A stretch of DNA of 64,000 nucleotides, taken from the NCBI RefSeq assembly GCF_963666675.1, contig NZ_OY762929.1, positions 5,676,001 to 5,740,000 on the forward strand, in the 5' to 3' direction. Below, in pieces: positions 1-9,233 of this stretch. The DNA is from an uncultured Desulfobacter sp. GTDB lineage: Bacteria > Desulfobacterota > Desulfobacteria > Desulfobacterales > Desulfobacteraceae. Below the pieces are notes generated by a model, which did no database searches, was not told the DNA's origin, and worked only from the letters and a program-made list of their open reading frames with translations. The translations under genes were made by a program, and so were the position numbers. Each line of letters opens with the position of its first letter. The stretch's first letter is position 1.

Positions 1-533
1 AATGGGTCCAGTACCGCTTGGCTAAAGTACTCGATGGCAAGGCCGGATTGATGGCAGGGGGGATGCGTAGAAGTGCTACATTAAAAAAATTTACAGACAA
101 ACAACGTAAACCTGTAGAAGCCTGCGCAACGTATTTGAAAAATAAAGCACCGTACCTTGAATACCATCATTATCTTGACCTTGGCCTCCCTATTGCCACA
201 GGAGTTATTGAGGGCGCATGTCGTCATCTTGTAAAGGACCGAATGGATATAACTGGTGCCAAATGGCGGTTGTCCAGTGCTGAAGCAGTGTTGCGTCTGC
301 GTGCCTTGCGGAGTAGTAACGATTTTGATGAGTATTGGAATTTTCATGAAGCCTGCGAATACGAACGTAATCACCGGGCTCTTTATCAACATGGTGAGGT
401 TCCGGCTACAAAGCTACCAAAACCTTCACCGAAACGACGGGGGCATCTAAAAGTGATCAAGTAATGCTGGCAAAGAATGGCAAATATCATGACTACCAGC
501 TTTGGTCAGACATGTCGTAAAAGAGCCGCACCC
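1..533 (+). mobile_element. Right end of an ISKra4-type insertion sequence (copy 1, cut by window edge)
   Basis: This stretch is nearly identical to 14371-14902 inside the complete copy at 12190-14902, and both end in the same inverted repeat, AAAAGAGCCGCACCC. Similarity stops abruptly after that repeat, at 533 here and 14902 there, which fixes the right end. The two copies differ by a few substitutions, for example Asp/Glu and Ser/Arg changes near the start of the shared part. Both copies lie in the same orientation and bracket about 11.7 kb. Confidence 0.9.
3..464 (+). CDS. ISKra4 family transposase, C-terminal part (5' end outside window)
   Basis: The reading frame is open from the window edge and encodes the last ~150 residues of the transposase whose full frame is seen at 13261-14833. 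The third acidic catalytic residue of the DDE set is probably the Glu in the GVIEGACRH segment. The C-terminus is Lys-rich. The visible part shows no lesion, but nothing can be said about the missing N-terminus, so activity is unknown. Confidence 0.85.
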   Translation, partial: WVQYRLAKVLDGKAGLMAGGMRRSATLKKFTDKQRKPVEACATYLKNKAPYLEYHHYLDLGLPIATGVIEGACRHLVKDRMDITGAKWRLSSAEAVLRLRALRSSNDFDEYWNFHEACEYERNHRALYQHGEVPATKLPKPSPKRRGHLKVIK

Positions 534-1594
534 TAAATGTTTCCCCGTTCTTGGGCCATGGTTAGATAGGTCTCAAATGTGTTTTCAGGCGGATCATATT
601 GATCCGCCTCCTGCTTTTTAACCAAGGCAACGGCCCCGGACGGACAGACCGGCACACACACCCCGCAGCCGATACACCGATCCAAATTTACCGTTGCCAC
701 AGATTCTTCCATAAAAATGGCATCCATATGGCACCGGTCCATACAATTCTCACACCCCACGCATTCATCCGCATCAACCTGGACAAAATAGTTGGAGTGC
801 ACGGCCTTTGCCGGGTGTTCAAGCTTTTTCAAGTTTCCCAACACCTGGCAGCAGCATCCGCAGCACATGCAGATATTACCGGGATCCTTTGCATTGCCCG
901 GTTGAAGGACAAGTCCTGCCTGACGCCCCTTTTCAAGAAGGCTTAAAGCTTCCGGCACATCAATGGCCCGTCCCAGGCCGTTTCCTTCATAATAGTAGGC
1001 CCCGGAGCCAAAGGTGAGACACACCTCCATGGGATAGTCACAGGTTTGACCGACCATGCCATGCTCCTTGCGGCAGATACAGTCACTGACCACAATTTTC
1101 TTTTGTTTGGCAATAATCTCTTCGGCGGTCTCATAGGGCATGGTGGCCAGATCCACCGTCACTGATTTTGACACGGGAATGACACGCAACTGCTTGGTTT
1201 TATATTTGACCCAACTTTTTTTCATATACTGGGGCAGATATTCATTCACATCCTTGATCAGATCCCTGTTGAGCCGGTTCAGATTAAATTCCCAGATACC
1301 GATCACAAACTGTATGGCCATGTACGACGGGGAGTCATCTTTGCCGCTCCTGAAAATCAGCCCTTTTCTGGACATCTCCATGAGCGTATGCCCCAAGATT
1401 TCCGGATCCATGGACAGACGGTCGGCAATCACCGGCACAGGTTCCGGCCACATGTTCAACCCAAGCACAATGACGGCCTCATCTTGGGTAAAAAGCCGTT
1501 TGAGAATGTTCACCTCAACACCGGAATCTGTTGACGGGAAACCCGCCGGCATTTTATCCAGATGCAGGGCCAGTTTTTTATAAATATCGGTCAT
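533..1594 (-). CDS. 4Fe-4S dicluster ferredoxin-domain protein with N-terminal helical/winged region
   Basis: A ~353-residue cytoplasmic iron-sulfur protein. The N-terminal ~100 residues resemble a winged-helix segment. The middle has a Cys-rich part (CIC, then CMCCGCCCQVL). The C-terminus has two classical ferredoxin motifs, CVGCENCMDRC and CIGCGVCVPVC, that should hold two 4Fe-4S clusters. The role is probably electron transfer or redox sensing; the partner is unknown. The start at 1594 is preferred over an in-frame ATG at 1606 because GGGGGG sits just upstream as a ribosome site. The TAG stop uses the last base of the ISKra4 end at 533, so the insertion has cut or altered the original C-terminus. 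Confidence 0.75.
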   Translation of the reverse strand: MTDIYKKLALHLDKMPAGFPSTDSGVEVNILKRLFTQDEAVIVLGLNMWPEPVPVIADRLSMDPEILGHTLMEMSRKGLIFRSGKDDSPSYMAIQFVIGIWEFNLNRLNRDLIKDVNEYLPQYMKKSWVKYKTKQLRVIPVSKSVTVDLATMPYETAEEIIAKQKKIVVSDCICRKEHGMVGQTCDYPMEVCLTFGSGAYYYEGNGLGRAIDVPEALSLLEKGRQAGLVLQPGNAKDPGNICMCCGCCCQVLGNLKKLEHPAKAVHSNYFVQVDADECVGCENCMDRCHMDAIFMEESVATVNLDRCIGCGVCVPVCPSGAVALVKKQEADQYDPPENTFETYLTMAQERGNI

Positions 1595-1732
1595 GGTCCC
1601 CCCCATGGGAAATTAAATTTGATTTTATAAACTTTTACCTGTTCAAGGATAAAATTGAAAGAAGCTAGTTTTTTTGTATTCAATTAGTGTATAGTCCGCG
1701 AATAAAAATTAAACTAAACAAAGAGATCTGAA

Positions 1733-2647
1733 ATGATAATCATCAACACCCTGTTCCCCCTGCTGGCCATGATGGCATTGGGCTATGGCCTCAAACGCCA
1801 GGGAATGACGTCCGGGGAATTTTTAAAAACCCTTGATCGACTGGTGTACTATATTTTCTTCCCGGTCATGCTTTTCTGGAAAACCGCCAAACCCACCGGA
1901 TCGGATACATCCGGCGCAGGACTCCTTCTGGCCGTTCTTGTGACGGTCTGCCTGGCATCCGTGATCTCATATGTTTACATCCGCAAAACAAAAATGGCGG
2001 ACAAGGACGTTGGATCATTTTTCCAGGCCTCGTTCCGATTCAACACCTATATCGGTATGGCCACGGTCCTGACGGTTCTCGGAGAAGAGGGGGTGAGGCT
2101 TTTCAGCATTCTGATCGGATGCCTGATTCCTGTCATCAACGTCTTTTCGGTCTGCGTGCTGATATGGCATTCGGGCCGGACCCCGTCCATGGGGCAGCGT
2201 CTATGGCTTTTATTGCGGGCACTGATCTCCAATCCGCTGATCATTGGATGTGCCGCGGGCCTGCTTTTATCCGGTACCGGATATCGCCTGCCCGCTTTTA
2301 TCGATAACTTCCTTGCCCTGACCGCCTCCATGACCCTGCCCCTTGCCCTGATCTCCATGGGGGGCACCCTTACGTTTTCAGGCATTTCAAGGCATTGGCC
2401 CAATGCCCTGGCGGCTGCGGCCATCAAACTGATGATCATGCCTGTCACAGGATATATTATGCTGAACCTGTTTTCCGTATCGGATACGGCATTCAGGACA
2501 GGCATGATCTATTTCAGCCTGCCGACCTCCACGGCCATTGCCGTATTGTCAGCCCAGTTGAATTCAGATGTGGAACTGGCTTCCACAGCAGTGATGGTGT
2601 CAACATTACTCTCCTTTATTTCACTGTCCGTGGCGCTGATTTTATAG
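1733..2647 (+). CDS. AEC family transporter (auxin efflux carrier fold)
   Basis: A 304-residue integral membrane protein with about ten hydrophobic segments and the two-repeat pattern of the AEC/PIN family, which exports or takes up organic anions such as malate and malonate. Typical features are the Pro/Gly-rich N-terminal helix, a central charged loop (around residues 70-90, RKTKMADKD), and a C-terminal block ending in a helix with PTSTAIAVLSAQ. It diverges from the 4Fe-4S gene across a 126-bp A+T-rich spacer. The substrate cannot be read from sequence. Confidence 0.8.
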   Translation: MIIINTLFPLLAMMALGYGLKRQGMTSGEFLKTLDRLVYYIFFPVMLFWKTAKPTGSDTSGAGLLLAVLVTVCLASVISYVYIRKTKMADKDVGSFFQASFRFNTYIGMATVLTVLGEEGVRLFSILIGCLIPVINVFSVCVLIWHSGRTPSMGQRLWLLLRALISNPLIIGCAAGLLLSGTGYRLPAFIDNFLALTASMTLPLALISMGGTLTFSGISRHWPNALAAAAIKLMIMPVTGYIMLNLFSVSDTAFRTGMIYFSLPTSTAIAVLSAQLNSDVELASTAVMVSTLLSFISLSVALIL

Positions 2648-2707
2648 AAATCGAAAAGAAGTAAAACAGCTTTGCCGGGACCAACAAAGCAGGACGGTAT
2701 TTAAGGA

Positions 2708-3319
2708 CTACGCTTTATTTGATGATTTACAATTTAAAATTTGCAGGGTGGTGTTCTTAAAAGAATCTGCAACTTCCTGGATGAGCTTGGGATCATCCAA
2801 TGAATTTTTCACAATACCGAAGCCTTCGGACAGGGCAAAAATCTGGGCCGAGGCTCTCTTTTTATTTTCTACACTGGCAAGCCCTGTTTTTTCCCAGCCT
2901 GCGATCTCTTCAATGCCGAATTCAATGAATTTAAGCATCATATCCCGGATTCTTTCCCTGATATTCTCATCCCTGAATCCCATGGCATAACAGGACCAGA
3001 ACACGGCATCCCGCTGGGGCCAGGTGCCCCGGGCGTCAAAAAGGATTTCCAGCAGGGTATCCATGCGCTCCTTGGCACTGGTGAGTGTCTCCAGTTCCTT
3101 GAGATAATTATTCATGGAGGTCTCATAAAGGAAATCCACCATTTCCATGATCAGGCCTTCCTTGCTCTTGAAGTAATGAATGAGCAGGCCCGAATTGACG
3201 CCCATGCGTTTTGCGATTTTACCGATGGTCATACCTTTAAAGCCTTCTTCTTCCACAACCTTGTAGGTATGTCTCAGTATTTCAGGTTTTCTGATATGAG
3301 ATATGCTTTTTCTTCCCAT
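2708..3319 (-). CDS. TetR/AcrR family transcriptional regulator
   Basis: A 203-residue one-domain-plus-sensor repressor. The N-terminal ~50 residues form the TetR helix-turn-helix, including MTIGKIAKRMGVNSGLLIHY followed by FKSKEGL. The rest is an all-helical ligand/dimer domain with no clear ligand hint. It is convergent with the AEC transporter and divergent from surE, separated from the latter by 170 bp of A+T-rich DNA. A near-palindrome TTAAAACGTTTTTAA at 3441-3455 in that spacer is a possible operator, so surE and the MFS gene behind it could be its targets. Confidence 0.85.
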   Translation of the reverse strand: MGRKSISHIRKPEILRHTYKVVEEEGFKGMTIGKIAKRMGVNSGLLIHYFKSKEGLIMEMVDFLYETSMNNYLKELETLTSAKERMDTLLEILFDARGTWPQRDAVFWSCYAMGFRDENIRERIRDMMLKFIEFGIEEIAGWEKTGLASVENKKRASAQIFALSEGFGIVKNSLDDPKLIQEVADSFKNTTLQILNCKSSNKA

Positions 3320-3440
3320 AAATTATTTTGCCTATTTTTATTGTTTATATGCTAATCAATTTATAATATATAAGGGTGCAATCTTTTTTGTCAATTTTTA
3401 TTGCAGTTAGCTTCTCTTTTATGTTTTATCAACACAAGCA

Positions 3441-3455
3441 TTAAAACGTTTTTAA
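3441..3455. promoter_or_regulatory. Candidate operator palindrome between tetR-like gene and surE
   Basis: TTAAAACGTTTTTAA is a near-perfect inverted repeat in the divergent spacer, 34 bp upstream of the surE start. Position and symmetry fit a TetR-family operator, but the region is A+T rich and a chance match is possible. Confidence 0.3.
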
Positions 3456-3488
3456 GCATTCAAATCTGCAACAGGAATAAAACAAGCT

Positions 3489-4238
3489 ATGAAAATCTTA
3501 GTAACAAACGACGACGGATACCAGGCCCCGGGCATCCGGGCCCTCTTTAATGCCCTGAAATCGGATCATGAGGTAGTTCTGGCGGCCCCGGACATGGAGA
3601 AAAGTGCCGTCGGCCACGGCATCACCCTGCATACACCCCTGAAACACCAGAAGGTGCGCCTGGGACACAACGATTATGGCCATGCGGTTGCCGGCAACCC
3701 GGCCGACTGCGTCAAGCTGGCCCTGTTTGATATCTGTGGGCAGACACCGGATCTTGTCATCTCAGGCATCAATGCCGGGTCCAACACCGGCGTAAACATC
3801 AACTATTCCGGGACCGTAGGCGCAGCCCGGGAAGCGGCCATTAACGGCATTCCCGCCATTGCCGTCTCCATCCAGTACGGAGATGACATGGACTTTCAGG
3901 GGATGGCCGGCTACACGGCCTCCATTCTGGAGAAAGCCATGGCCCTGGATCTTCCACCCGGGATTTTTTTGAACATCAATGCGCCGGCCATTCCCTTTGA
4001 CCGTATCGCCGGAACAAAGGTGACATCCCAGGCGGACAATAACCTGATCAGCATGTTCGATCGCCGCCGGAATCCCCGGGACCTAACATACTACTGGTAC
4101 GCCGGCATGAAGCAGACAAATGCCAGTGAAGGTTCCGACGACGGTGCGCTGCTTGAAAACTGTATCTCCATCACACCGCTGCAATGCGACATGACTGCCC
4201 ATGCCGCCATGGATATGATCGCAAAGGCTGATTTTTAA
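3489..4238 (+). CDS. surE: 5'/3'-nucleotidase SurE
   Basis: A 249-residue metal-dependent phosphatase that removes phosphate from nucleoside monophosphates, a stationary-phase/housekeeping function in the cytoplasm. The signature N-terminus MKILVTNDDGYQAPGI carries the paired Asp metal ligands (DD). The SGINAGSNTG segment and the NPADCVKLAL block are also characteristic of the family. The length is normal. Its TAA stop is directly followed by the ATG of the MFS gene, so the two are probably co-translated. Confidence 0.95.
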   Translation: MKILVTNDDGYQAPGIRALFNALKSDHEVVLAAPDMEKSAVGHGITLHTPLKHQKVRLGHNDYGHAVAGNPADCVKLALFDICGQTPDLVISGINAGSNTGVNINYSGTVGAAREAAINGIPAIAVSIQYGDDMDFQGMAGYTASILEKAMALDLPPGIFLNINAPAIPFDRIAGTKVTSQADNNLISMFDRRRNPRDLTYYWYAGMKQTNASEGSDDGALLENCISITPLQCDMTAHAAMDMIAKADF

Positions 4239-5405
4239 ATGACAACTACAGATAACAATTCGGCTGAAGCGCCTGAATTTCAGGCATCCAGGGTCACCAC
4301 CATCGCATTTGCACACTTTGTCCATGATATTTACACAAGTTTTCTGGCCCCCCTGCTGCCCCTGATCATTGAAAAGCTGTCCATTACCCTGAGCCAGGCC
4401 GGCCTTTTATCCACGGTCATGCAGATCCCGTCCCTGGCCAACCCGTTCATTGGTCTGTTTGCCGACAACAAAGGGCTGGCACGATGGCTGGTGATCCTGG
4501 CCCCGACCCTGACCGCCATTCCCATGAGCTTCATCGGCATTGCCCCGTCCTACGGCATGCTGCTGGTCCTGGTCTTTGTGGCCGGGATTTCTGTATCCCT
4601 GTTCCATGTCCCTGCCCCGGTAACGGTGGCAAGGTATTCGGGCAAATTCAAAGGCAGGGGCATGAGTTTTTTCATGACCGGCGGCGAGCTTGCAAGGACA
4701 ATGGGACCCATCCTGGCCGTGGCGGCGGTATCTTACCTGGGACTGGCCCGGTTCCATTTTGTTCTGGCCCTGGCTCTGGCCACCTCCGTGCTGTTGTTCA
4801 TCACCCTAGAGCCCGTCCAAAAGTCGGTCAAAACCAAACGGCGTGGATCGTTAACCCATGCCTATAAAGAGATCCGGCATGTGCTCAATCCCCTGGCGGG
4901 CATCCTTTCTGCCCGGGCCATGATGCACGGTTCCATGGGGATGTTTTTAACGGTGTATGTGGAACAGGCCACAGGTTCTTTGTGGCTGGGCGGCACGGCA
5001 CTGACCCTGTATGAGTCCATGGGTGTTGCAGGCATCCTTTCCGCAGGGACCCTGTCCGACCGTTTAGGGCGAAGACGAGTGTTATTCTGGGCGTTGGCTG
5101 TAGCCCCCGTAACCATTTTATTATTTGCCACAACCACGGGGGTGATCCAGATCGTTTCGCTTTTGATAACAGGGTTCACCGTATTGTCAACCACCCCTGT
5201 CATGCTGGCCCTGGTCCAGGAGAATGCCAAGGAGAGCCCGGCAGCCGCCAATGGCCTTTTCATGATGCTCTCCTTTGCCGTAAGATCCATAGCTGTTGTG
5301 GTGGCAGGGGCCCTTGCAGACGCATTCGGCCTGGACATGATGTTTATCATATCCGCCCTGGCAGGTTTCACGGCAATTCCGTTTCTAATCAGATTAAAAA
5401 AATAA
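4239..5405 (+). CDS. MFS transporter (fosmidomycin-resistance-like)
   Basis: A 388-residue major facilitator protein with about twelve membrane helices. The MFS loop 2-3 signature is visible (GLFADNKGLARW, around residue 70), with its mirrored copy in the second half (GTLSDRLGRRRVLFW, around residue 275). The N-terminal HFVHDIYTSFLAPLLP resembles the Fsr family of drug exporters. It begins on the base after the surE stop, so it is the second gene of that transcription unit. The substrate is unknown. Confidence 0.85.
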   Translation: MTTTDNNSAEAPEFQASRVTTIAFAHFVHDIYTSFLAPLLPLIIEKLSITLSQAGLLSTVMQIPSLANPFIGLFADNKGLARWLVILAPTLTAIPMSFIGIAPSYGMLLVLVFVAGISVSLFHVPAPVTVARYSGKFKGRGMSFFMTGGELARTMGPILAVAAVSYLGLARFHFVLALALATSVLLFITLEPVQKSVKTKRRGSLTHAYKEIRHVLNPLAGILSARAMMHGSMGMFLTVYVEQATGSLWLGGTALTLYESMGVAGILSAGTLSDRLGRRRVLFWALAVAPVTILLFATTTGVIQIVSLLITGFTVLSTTPVMLALVQENAKESPAAANGLFMMLSFAVRSIAVVVAGALADAFGLDMMFIISALAGFTAIPFLIRLKK

Positions 5406-5415
5406 GGGATATACC

Positions 5416-6312
5416 ATGTTAAAAACTAACAAAGATAAAGTAGTTGAAATGTTTCTGGCCTGCAAGCCCGGCATGCCCCGGGCCGGGGCCGGATGGAAAG
5501 TGGACCACAAAGGCAATCCCTTTCTTCTGCCCGGCATCGGCGGCATCACCCTCAATGTCCAGGCCGGGGATTCGGCCTTCGGCCTGGCTGGAGACCATAT
5601 CGAGCCCGGGGTTTCCTGCACGGCCAATATGGAAAAGCCCAATGATTTTCCCAACAATACCCTGCAACTGTTCTCCTGTGTGGGCAACCTGGCAAAGATC
5701 ATCTCCGGGGATGCCCAAGGCGACACCGGTGTGGTCATCGGTCACCACGGAGGTTCCGAACATGTGATCGTGGAATTCCCTAAAAAGACCAAGGAAAAGA
5801 TGAGCTATGACGACAAAATCATGATCCGGGCCAAAGGCCAGGGACTGGCCCTGACCGATTATCCTGATATCAAGCTGTTCAACCTGGACCCCGAACTGCT
5901 GGAAAAGATGAATATTGTGGAAACCGGTTCAGGGACCCTCCAGGTGCCGGTGACCACCATTGTCCCGGCGCCCTGCATGGGGTCGGGGGTTGGTCGGGCC
6001 CATGTGGGGGCAGGCGATTATGATGTCATGACTTCGGACCCGGCAACCGTAAAAAAATACAATCTGGATAAAATCAGGTTTGGGGATTTTGTGGCCCTCA
6101 TGGACCATGACAACTCCTATGGCAGGGCCTATGTCCAGGGCGCGGTCTCCATCGGTATTGTAGTGCACTCCGACTGCCTGCTGGCCGGTCACGGTCCCGG
6201 CGTCTCCACGCTGTTGACCTGTGCAACCCCGCAGATAGAACCTATAATTAACCCTGCTGCCAATATCGCCGATCTTCTGGGTATCGGCAGCGCGGCCGGC
6301 GGAGACGAATGA
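5416..6312 (+). CDS. DUF4438 domain-containing protein
   Basis: A 298-residue soluble protein recognised as the DUF4438 family by overall sequence: LPGIGGITLNVQAGDSAFGL near residue 40, a DHIEPGVSC segment, and a C-terminal block with DHDNSYGRAYVQGAVSIG and HGPGVSTLLTC. No catalytic role is established for the family. Conserved Asp, His and Cys residues could bind a metal. It starts 10 bp after the MFS gene, and its stop overlaps the next start by 4 bp, so it is part of the surE-MFS-DUF4438-membrane protein operon. Confidence 0.7.
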   Translation: MLKTNKDKVVEMFLACKPGMPRAGAGWKVDHKGNPFLLPGIGGITLNVQAGDSAFGLAGDHIEPGVSCTANMEKPNDFPNNTLQLFSCVGNLAKIISGDAQGDTGVVIGHHGGSEHVIVEFPKKTKEKMSYDDKIMIRAKGQGLALTDYPDIKLFNLDPELLEKMNIVETGSGTLQVPVTTIVPAPCMGSGVGRAHVGAGDYDVMTSDPATVKKYNLDKIRFGDFVALMDHDNSYGRAYVQGAVSIGIVVHSDCLLAGHGPGVSTLLTCATPQIEPIINPAANIADLLGIGSAAGGDE

Positions 6313-7226
6313 CCATAAAACATGTAATCAGTATATACCTGGTCTGGGGATTTGGGACACTTGGCTTCCAATTCCTGGGCCGGATAGTGCCGGAAACGGC
6401 CCGGGCCGGGTTTGACTATATTATCATTGTGGGGCTTATTGCCTGCCTGGCCTGGATGACCCGAATTTATCAGCGACAGGTTGAACCGGCCATCGGCACA
6501 AACACGCCCCGGCGCCTGACCTGGTTAGGCGCCTTGACGCTGATCTTTATACTTCTCTACCTGCTTGTGGACCAGGCAGATCTGAGAAGCAATGTCATCA
6601 CCGCTTTGTCAACGGCTACCCTGGTCCTTTTCGCCTGTGTGGCGGGCCACTGGCTGGTCACGCCTTTGAAACGCCCTTCCGAATTTATTCCCATCGGCAT
6701 GGCCGTGGCCCTGTCCGATATATTCAGTGTTTTTTCAGGCCCCACCCGCAACTTCGCAGAAGATATTTCCGACTATTACCAAGGAGGCATGGCAGGCCCT
6801 GCCCCCCTGGTGGATTATCTCCTGGTCAAAATGCCCATACCCGGCAATGATTATTTCATGCCCGTATTCGGCATCTCCGACTGGATCGTGTTAGCCATAC
6901 TGTCTGCAGGCGCGCTTCGCTTCGGCATGGATGACAACCTGTTCAGCCTTGCCGGATCAACACAACGTCAAAACAAATCCCGACTCTTTTTCCCTGTGGG
7001 AGCCATCGGTCTGATTTTCTCCATTGTGATCGCAAGATCCGTGAACCTGTATCTTCCGGCCCTGCCGTTTATTGTCATTTTTTTTCTTGTAACCATGGCA
7101 GTAAAATATCCTGTAATTAGAAAACTTGGGCCAGAAGAAATCCGGGCCATGATTTTTGTTTGCATCCTGATGGGTTTGCTTATGTCCCTATTTACCGTTT
7201 TAAAGAACGGCAGCGGCCCCGGTTAA
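6309..7226 (+). CDS. Multi-pass membrane protein with presenilin/SPP-like motifs
   Basis: A 305-residue protein with about eight or nine hydrophobic helices. Three motifs lie in the order of the presenilin/signal-peptide-peptidase family: an Asp at about residue 137 in ALSDIFSVFSG (compare YD..SV), an Asp at about 191 in VFGISDWIVLAIL (compare GxGD), and PAL at about 250-252 in YLPALPF. Archaeal and bacterial members of this family (PF06550) are intramembrane aspartyl proteases. The GxGD motif is altered to GISD, and Tyr of YD is Ser, so catalysis is not assured. The ATG overlaps the DUF4438 stop (ATGA-type), indicating coupled translation. Confidence 0.6.
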   Translation: MTIKHVISIYLVWGFGTLGFQFLGRIVPETARAGFDYIIIVGLIACLAWMTRIYQRQVEPAIGTNTPRRLTWLGALTLIFILLYLLVDQADLRSNVITALSTATLVLFACVAGHWLVTPLKRPSEFIPIGMAVALSDIFSVFSGPTRNFAEDISDYYQGGMAGPAPLVDYLLVKMPIPGNDYFMPVFGISDWIVLAILSAGALRFGMDDNLFSLAGSTQRQNKSRLFFPVGAIGLIFSIVIARSVNLYLPALPFIVIFFLVTMAVKYPVIRKLGPEEIRAMIFVCILMGLLMSLFTVLKNGSGPG

Positions 7227-7687
7227 TTTTTTTTTGCAAAAGGACCGTCCAATGAAAAATCCCAGGCTTCTAAACACCATATTATTTTCCTTATTATTTT
7301 ACAGCCTGAACTCATATGCAGGCAGTCAGATATCGATACCTGTTTTACATAGCCCCGGGGGACCGCCCATTGGCTATGTAAATGATTTTTCAAACCTTGA
7401 AACCATAGAAAAAAACAACGAATGGTCAAAGGTGATTATCAAAGGGTGGATCAGGTCTCCTTTAATGCCCGAAGACCAAACGCTAAAACCGGAAGGCTTT
7501 GTTCCAGGCATTATATCCCTGGATGAAATTCAACGGCATTCCCAAAGCCACAATGCGCCGGTGGTGCTGTGGGATGTTGTGTTTGTCAAAATGAACAAAG
7601 CCAGAATGAAGACATTTGCACCGGATGGTACCGAATATATGTGGTGCTGGGGACCGGGCGGAGAGACCAACAACCTCACCGTATTGT

Positions 7688-7695
7688 TTAATAAA
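7688..7695. repeat. Target site duplication of the IS4-type element, left copy
   Basis: TTAATAAA at 7688-7695 is repeated at 9226-9233, immediately outside the two inverted ends of the element. Confidence 0.85.
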
Positions 7696-9225
7696 CTCAA
7701 CTTTCGGGTTTAAAAATTACCAGCTAACTTTCGATTTTCTACAAAACCGAATTGCTGGAGGGTTGTTCCCATAACAGCATCAAAAAATGCCGTTGCGGTC
7801 TTCTCACAATAGTCACCGATTTTTTTCAATTGGTCACCGGCAATAATCATTATTCTGTAAAGAGCTTCCACAAAAGATAGATCGGCGACCTCATCGCAGC
7901 AGGCATAGAATAATTCTCCGAAGGTCCTGTCATCGGTTTGGGTTCGATTTTGATAGGCCAAAAACATATATCGCATGAAAACAATAGTGGTGTGGGCTAC
8001 CAGGGCATCATAGTCCCGGCATTGCATCTCTTTTGCCAGCTTCAGATGCTGTTTTGCCATTTTGAAAAACACCTCAATATCCCAGCGTTTACCATAAATT
8101 CTAACGATGTCTTCATTTGACAATGCAAGGTCTGTGGAGAGTAACACCAGCCAGTCCTTTTTGCGCCGGTCGCGCACGAAAACAAGCCTGGCAGATAATC
8201 CACCCTTCAATGTAACAACGGTACTTGCCAAAATTTTTGCCCGACCACGGCGCTTTTTTAGCTGCCGGTAGATCGCTTTCACATCCACCCAACGGCCATT
8301 GAATTCATAATGAATTTTTGACGTTTTTTTCACCATACCCACAACATTAATGTATTTGCTCAATGCTGTGACTGTGGCGGGCATCATAAACCAGCTGTCC
8401 ATCAATATATGTTTTGCACGAACGCCAGTTGCCAGAACTCGCTTAACCATGGCTTCCAGGTTCTCGGGAGCTGTAATTGTAGCCTCTTGCCTTCGTCTCC
8501 ATGCACTGCATCTTTTATCCATGATTTTTTGATTTTCACAAAGACGCTTTTTGGCATCTGATGAGGACAGAAGACAAAAATCTAAGGGCAGACAACTGGC
8601 TCCATCTGACCAGCAGAGCGTCAGCATTCGGAATCCCTTGATAAATTTACCCGTGCTGTGATCCCATACCCTTGAAAGAAGCTCTACTTTTTTTGATCGA
8701 GAACGGTCATAAGGGCTATCGTCAACGATCAGGACCGATTCACGATTTTCATCGGTCAATCGATCGAAAAACTGGTACAGTTTGATACCAACAGACAAAA
8801 GTAAGCGCCTCCAGTTAGAGTGCCTTCCCTTAAGAACTTCATATGCAGCGTCTTTACCAAATGACACGTCGTCATTGATTACAATTCCCCTAAAGAAATC
8901 TTTTTGCAGGAATGGTAATGTAAATATAGCCATAATCAATGAACGAACACTATACCCATGACGTTTTCGGACACCACATCGGTGCAAAGATGTAGCAATG
9001 GAAAATTTGCTGAAAAAGTCATCAATTTTGCCTAAAATCTGAATGTCCGTTTGAGTTTTTGTTTCAATATTGGTATGTATCATGTGAGCCCTTACTGTTT
9101 GATATTATTGTATTTTTTGACGAATTTATTATATATCAAACAGCTGGGCTCTACAAGTTTTTATGTTATAAATTCAATTAGTTGACAGGATCGGTGGTCT
9201 GTTTCAATGAATCCCGAAAGTTGAG
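7696..9225 (-). mobile_element. IS4-type insertion sequence, complete (1530 bp)
   Basis: The ends are inverted repeats CTCAACTTTCGGG (7696-7708) and CCCGAAAGTTGAG (9213-9225). They are flanked by the 8-bp direct repeat TTAATAAA. One intact transposase gene fills the element on the minus strand. The element splits the SH3b gene, and its exact removal restores that gene. The transposase stop lies inside the left end. Confidence 0.9.
7710..9083 (-). CDS. IS4-type DDE transposase
   Basis: A 457-residue transposase. The catalytic triad is visible as Asp in VDDSPYDR (about residue 120), Asp in ILMDSWF (about 230), and Glu in YGKRWDIEVFFK (about 335), the last being the Y-R-E-K signature of the IS4 group. 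No internal stop or frameshift is seen, so it may be active. The start at 9083 gives MIHTNIETK and is preceded by AAGGGCT. Confidence 0.9.
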   Translation of the reverse strand: MIHTNIETKTQTDIQILGKIDDFFSKFSIATSLHRCGVRKRHGYSVRSLIMAIFTLPFLQKDFFRGIVINDDVSFGKDAAYEVLKGRHSNWRRLLLSVGIKLYQFFDRLTDENRESVLIVDDSPYDRSRSKKVELLSRVWDHSTGKFIKGFRMLTLCWSDGASCLPLDFCLLSSSDAKKRLCENQKIMDKRCSAWRRRQEATITAPENLEAMVKRVLATGVRAKHILMDSWFMMPATVTALSKYINVVGMVKKTSKIHYEFNGRWVDVKAIYRQLKKRRGRAKILASTVVTLKGGLSARLVFVRDRRKKDWLVLLSTDLALSNEDIVRIYGKRWDIEVFFKMAKQHLKLAKEMQCRDYDALVAHTTIVFMRYMFLAYQNRTQTDDRTFGELFYACCDEVADLSFVEALYRIMIIAGDQLKKIGDYCEKTATAFFDAVMGTTLQQFGFVENRKLAGNF

Positions 9226-9233
9226 TTAATAAA
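9226..9233. repeat. Target site duplication of the IS4-type element, right copy
   Basis: TTAATAAA, matching 7688-7695. Confidence 0.85.

Noticed and set aside
2669..2690. Terminator between the AEC transporter and the TetR gene
   Set aside because: GCTTTG/CAAAGC gives only six pairs with no T-run; too weak to list.
7710..7713. Independent 159-residue secreted protein ending at 7713
   Set aside because: Its last residues are encoded by the left end of the IS4 element; the gene continues after the element.
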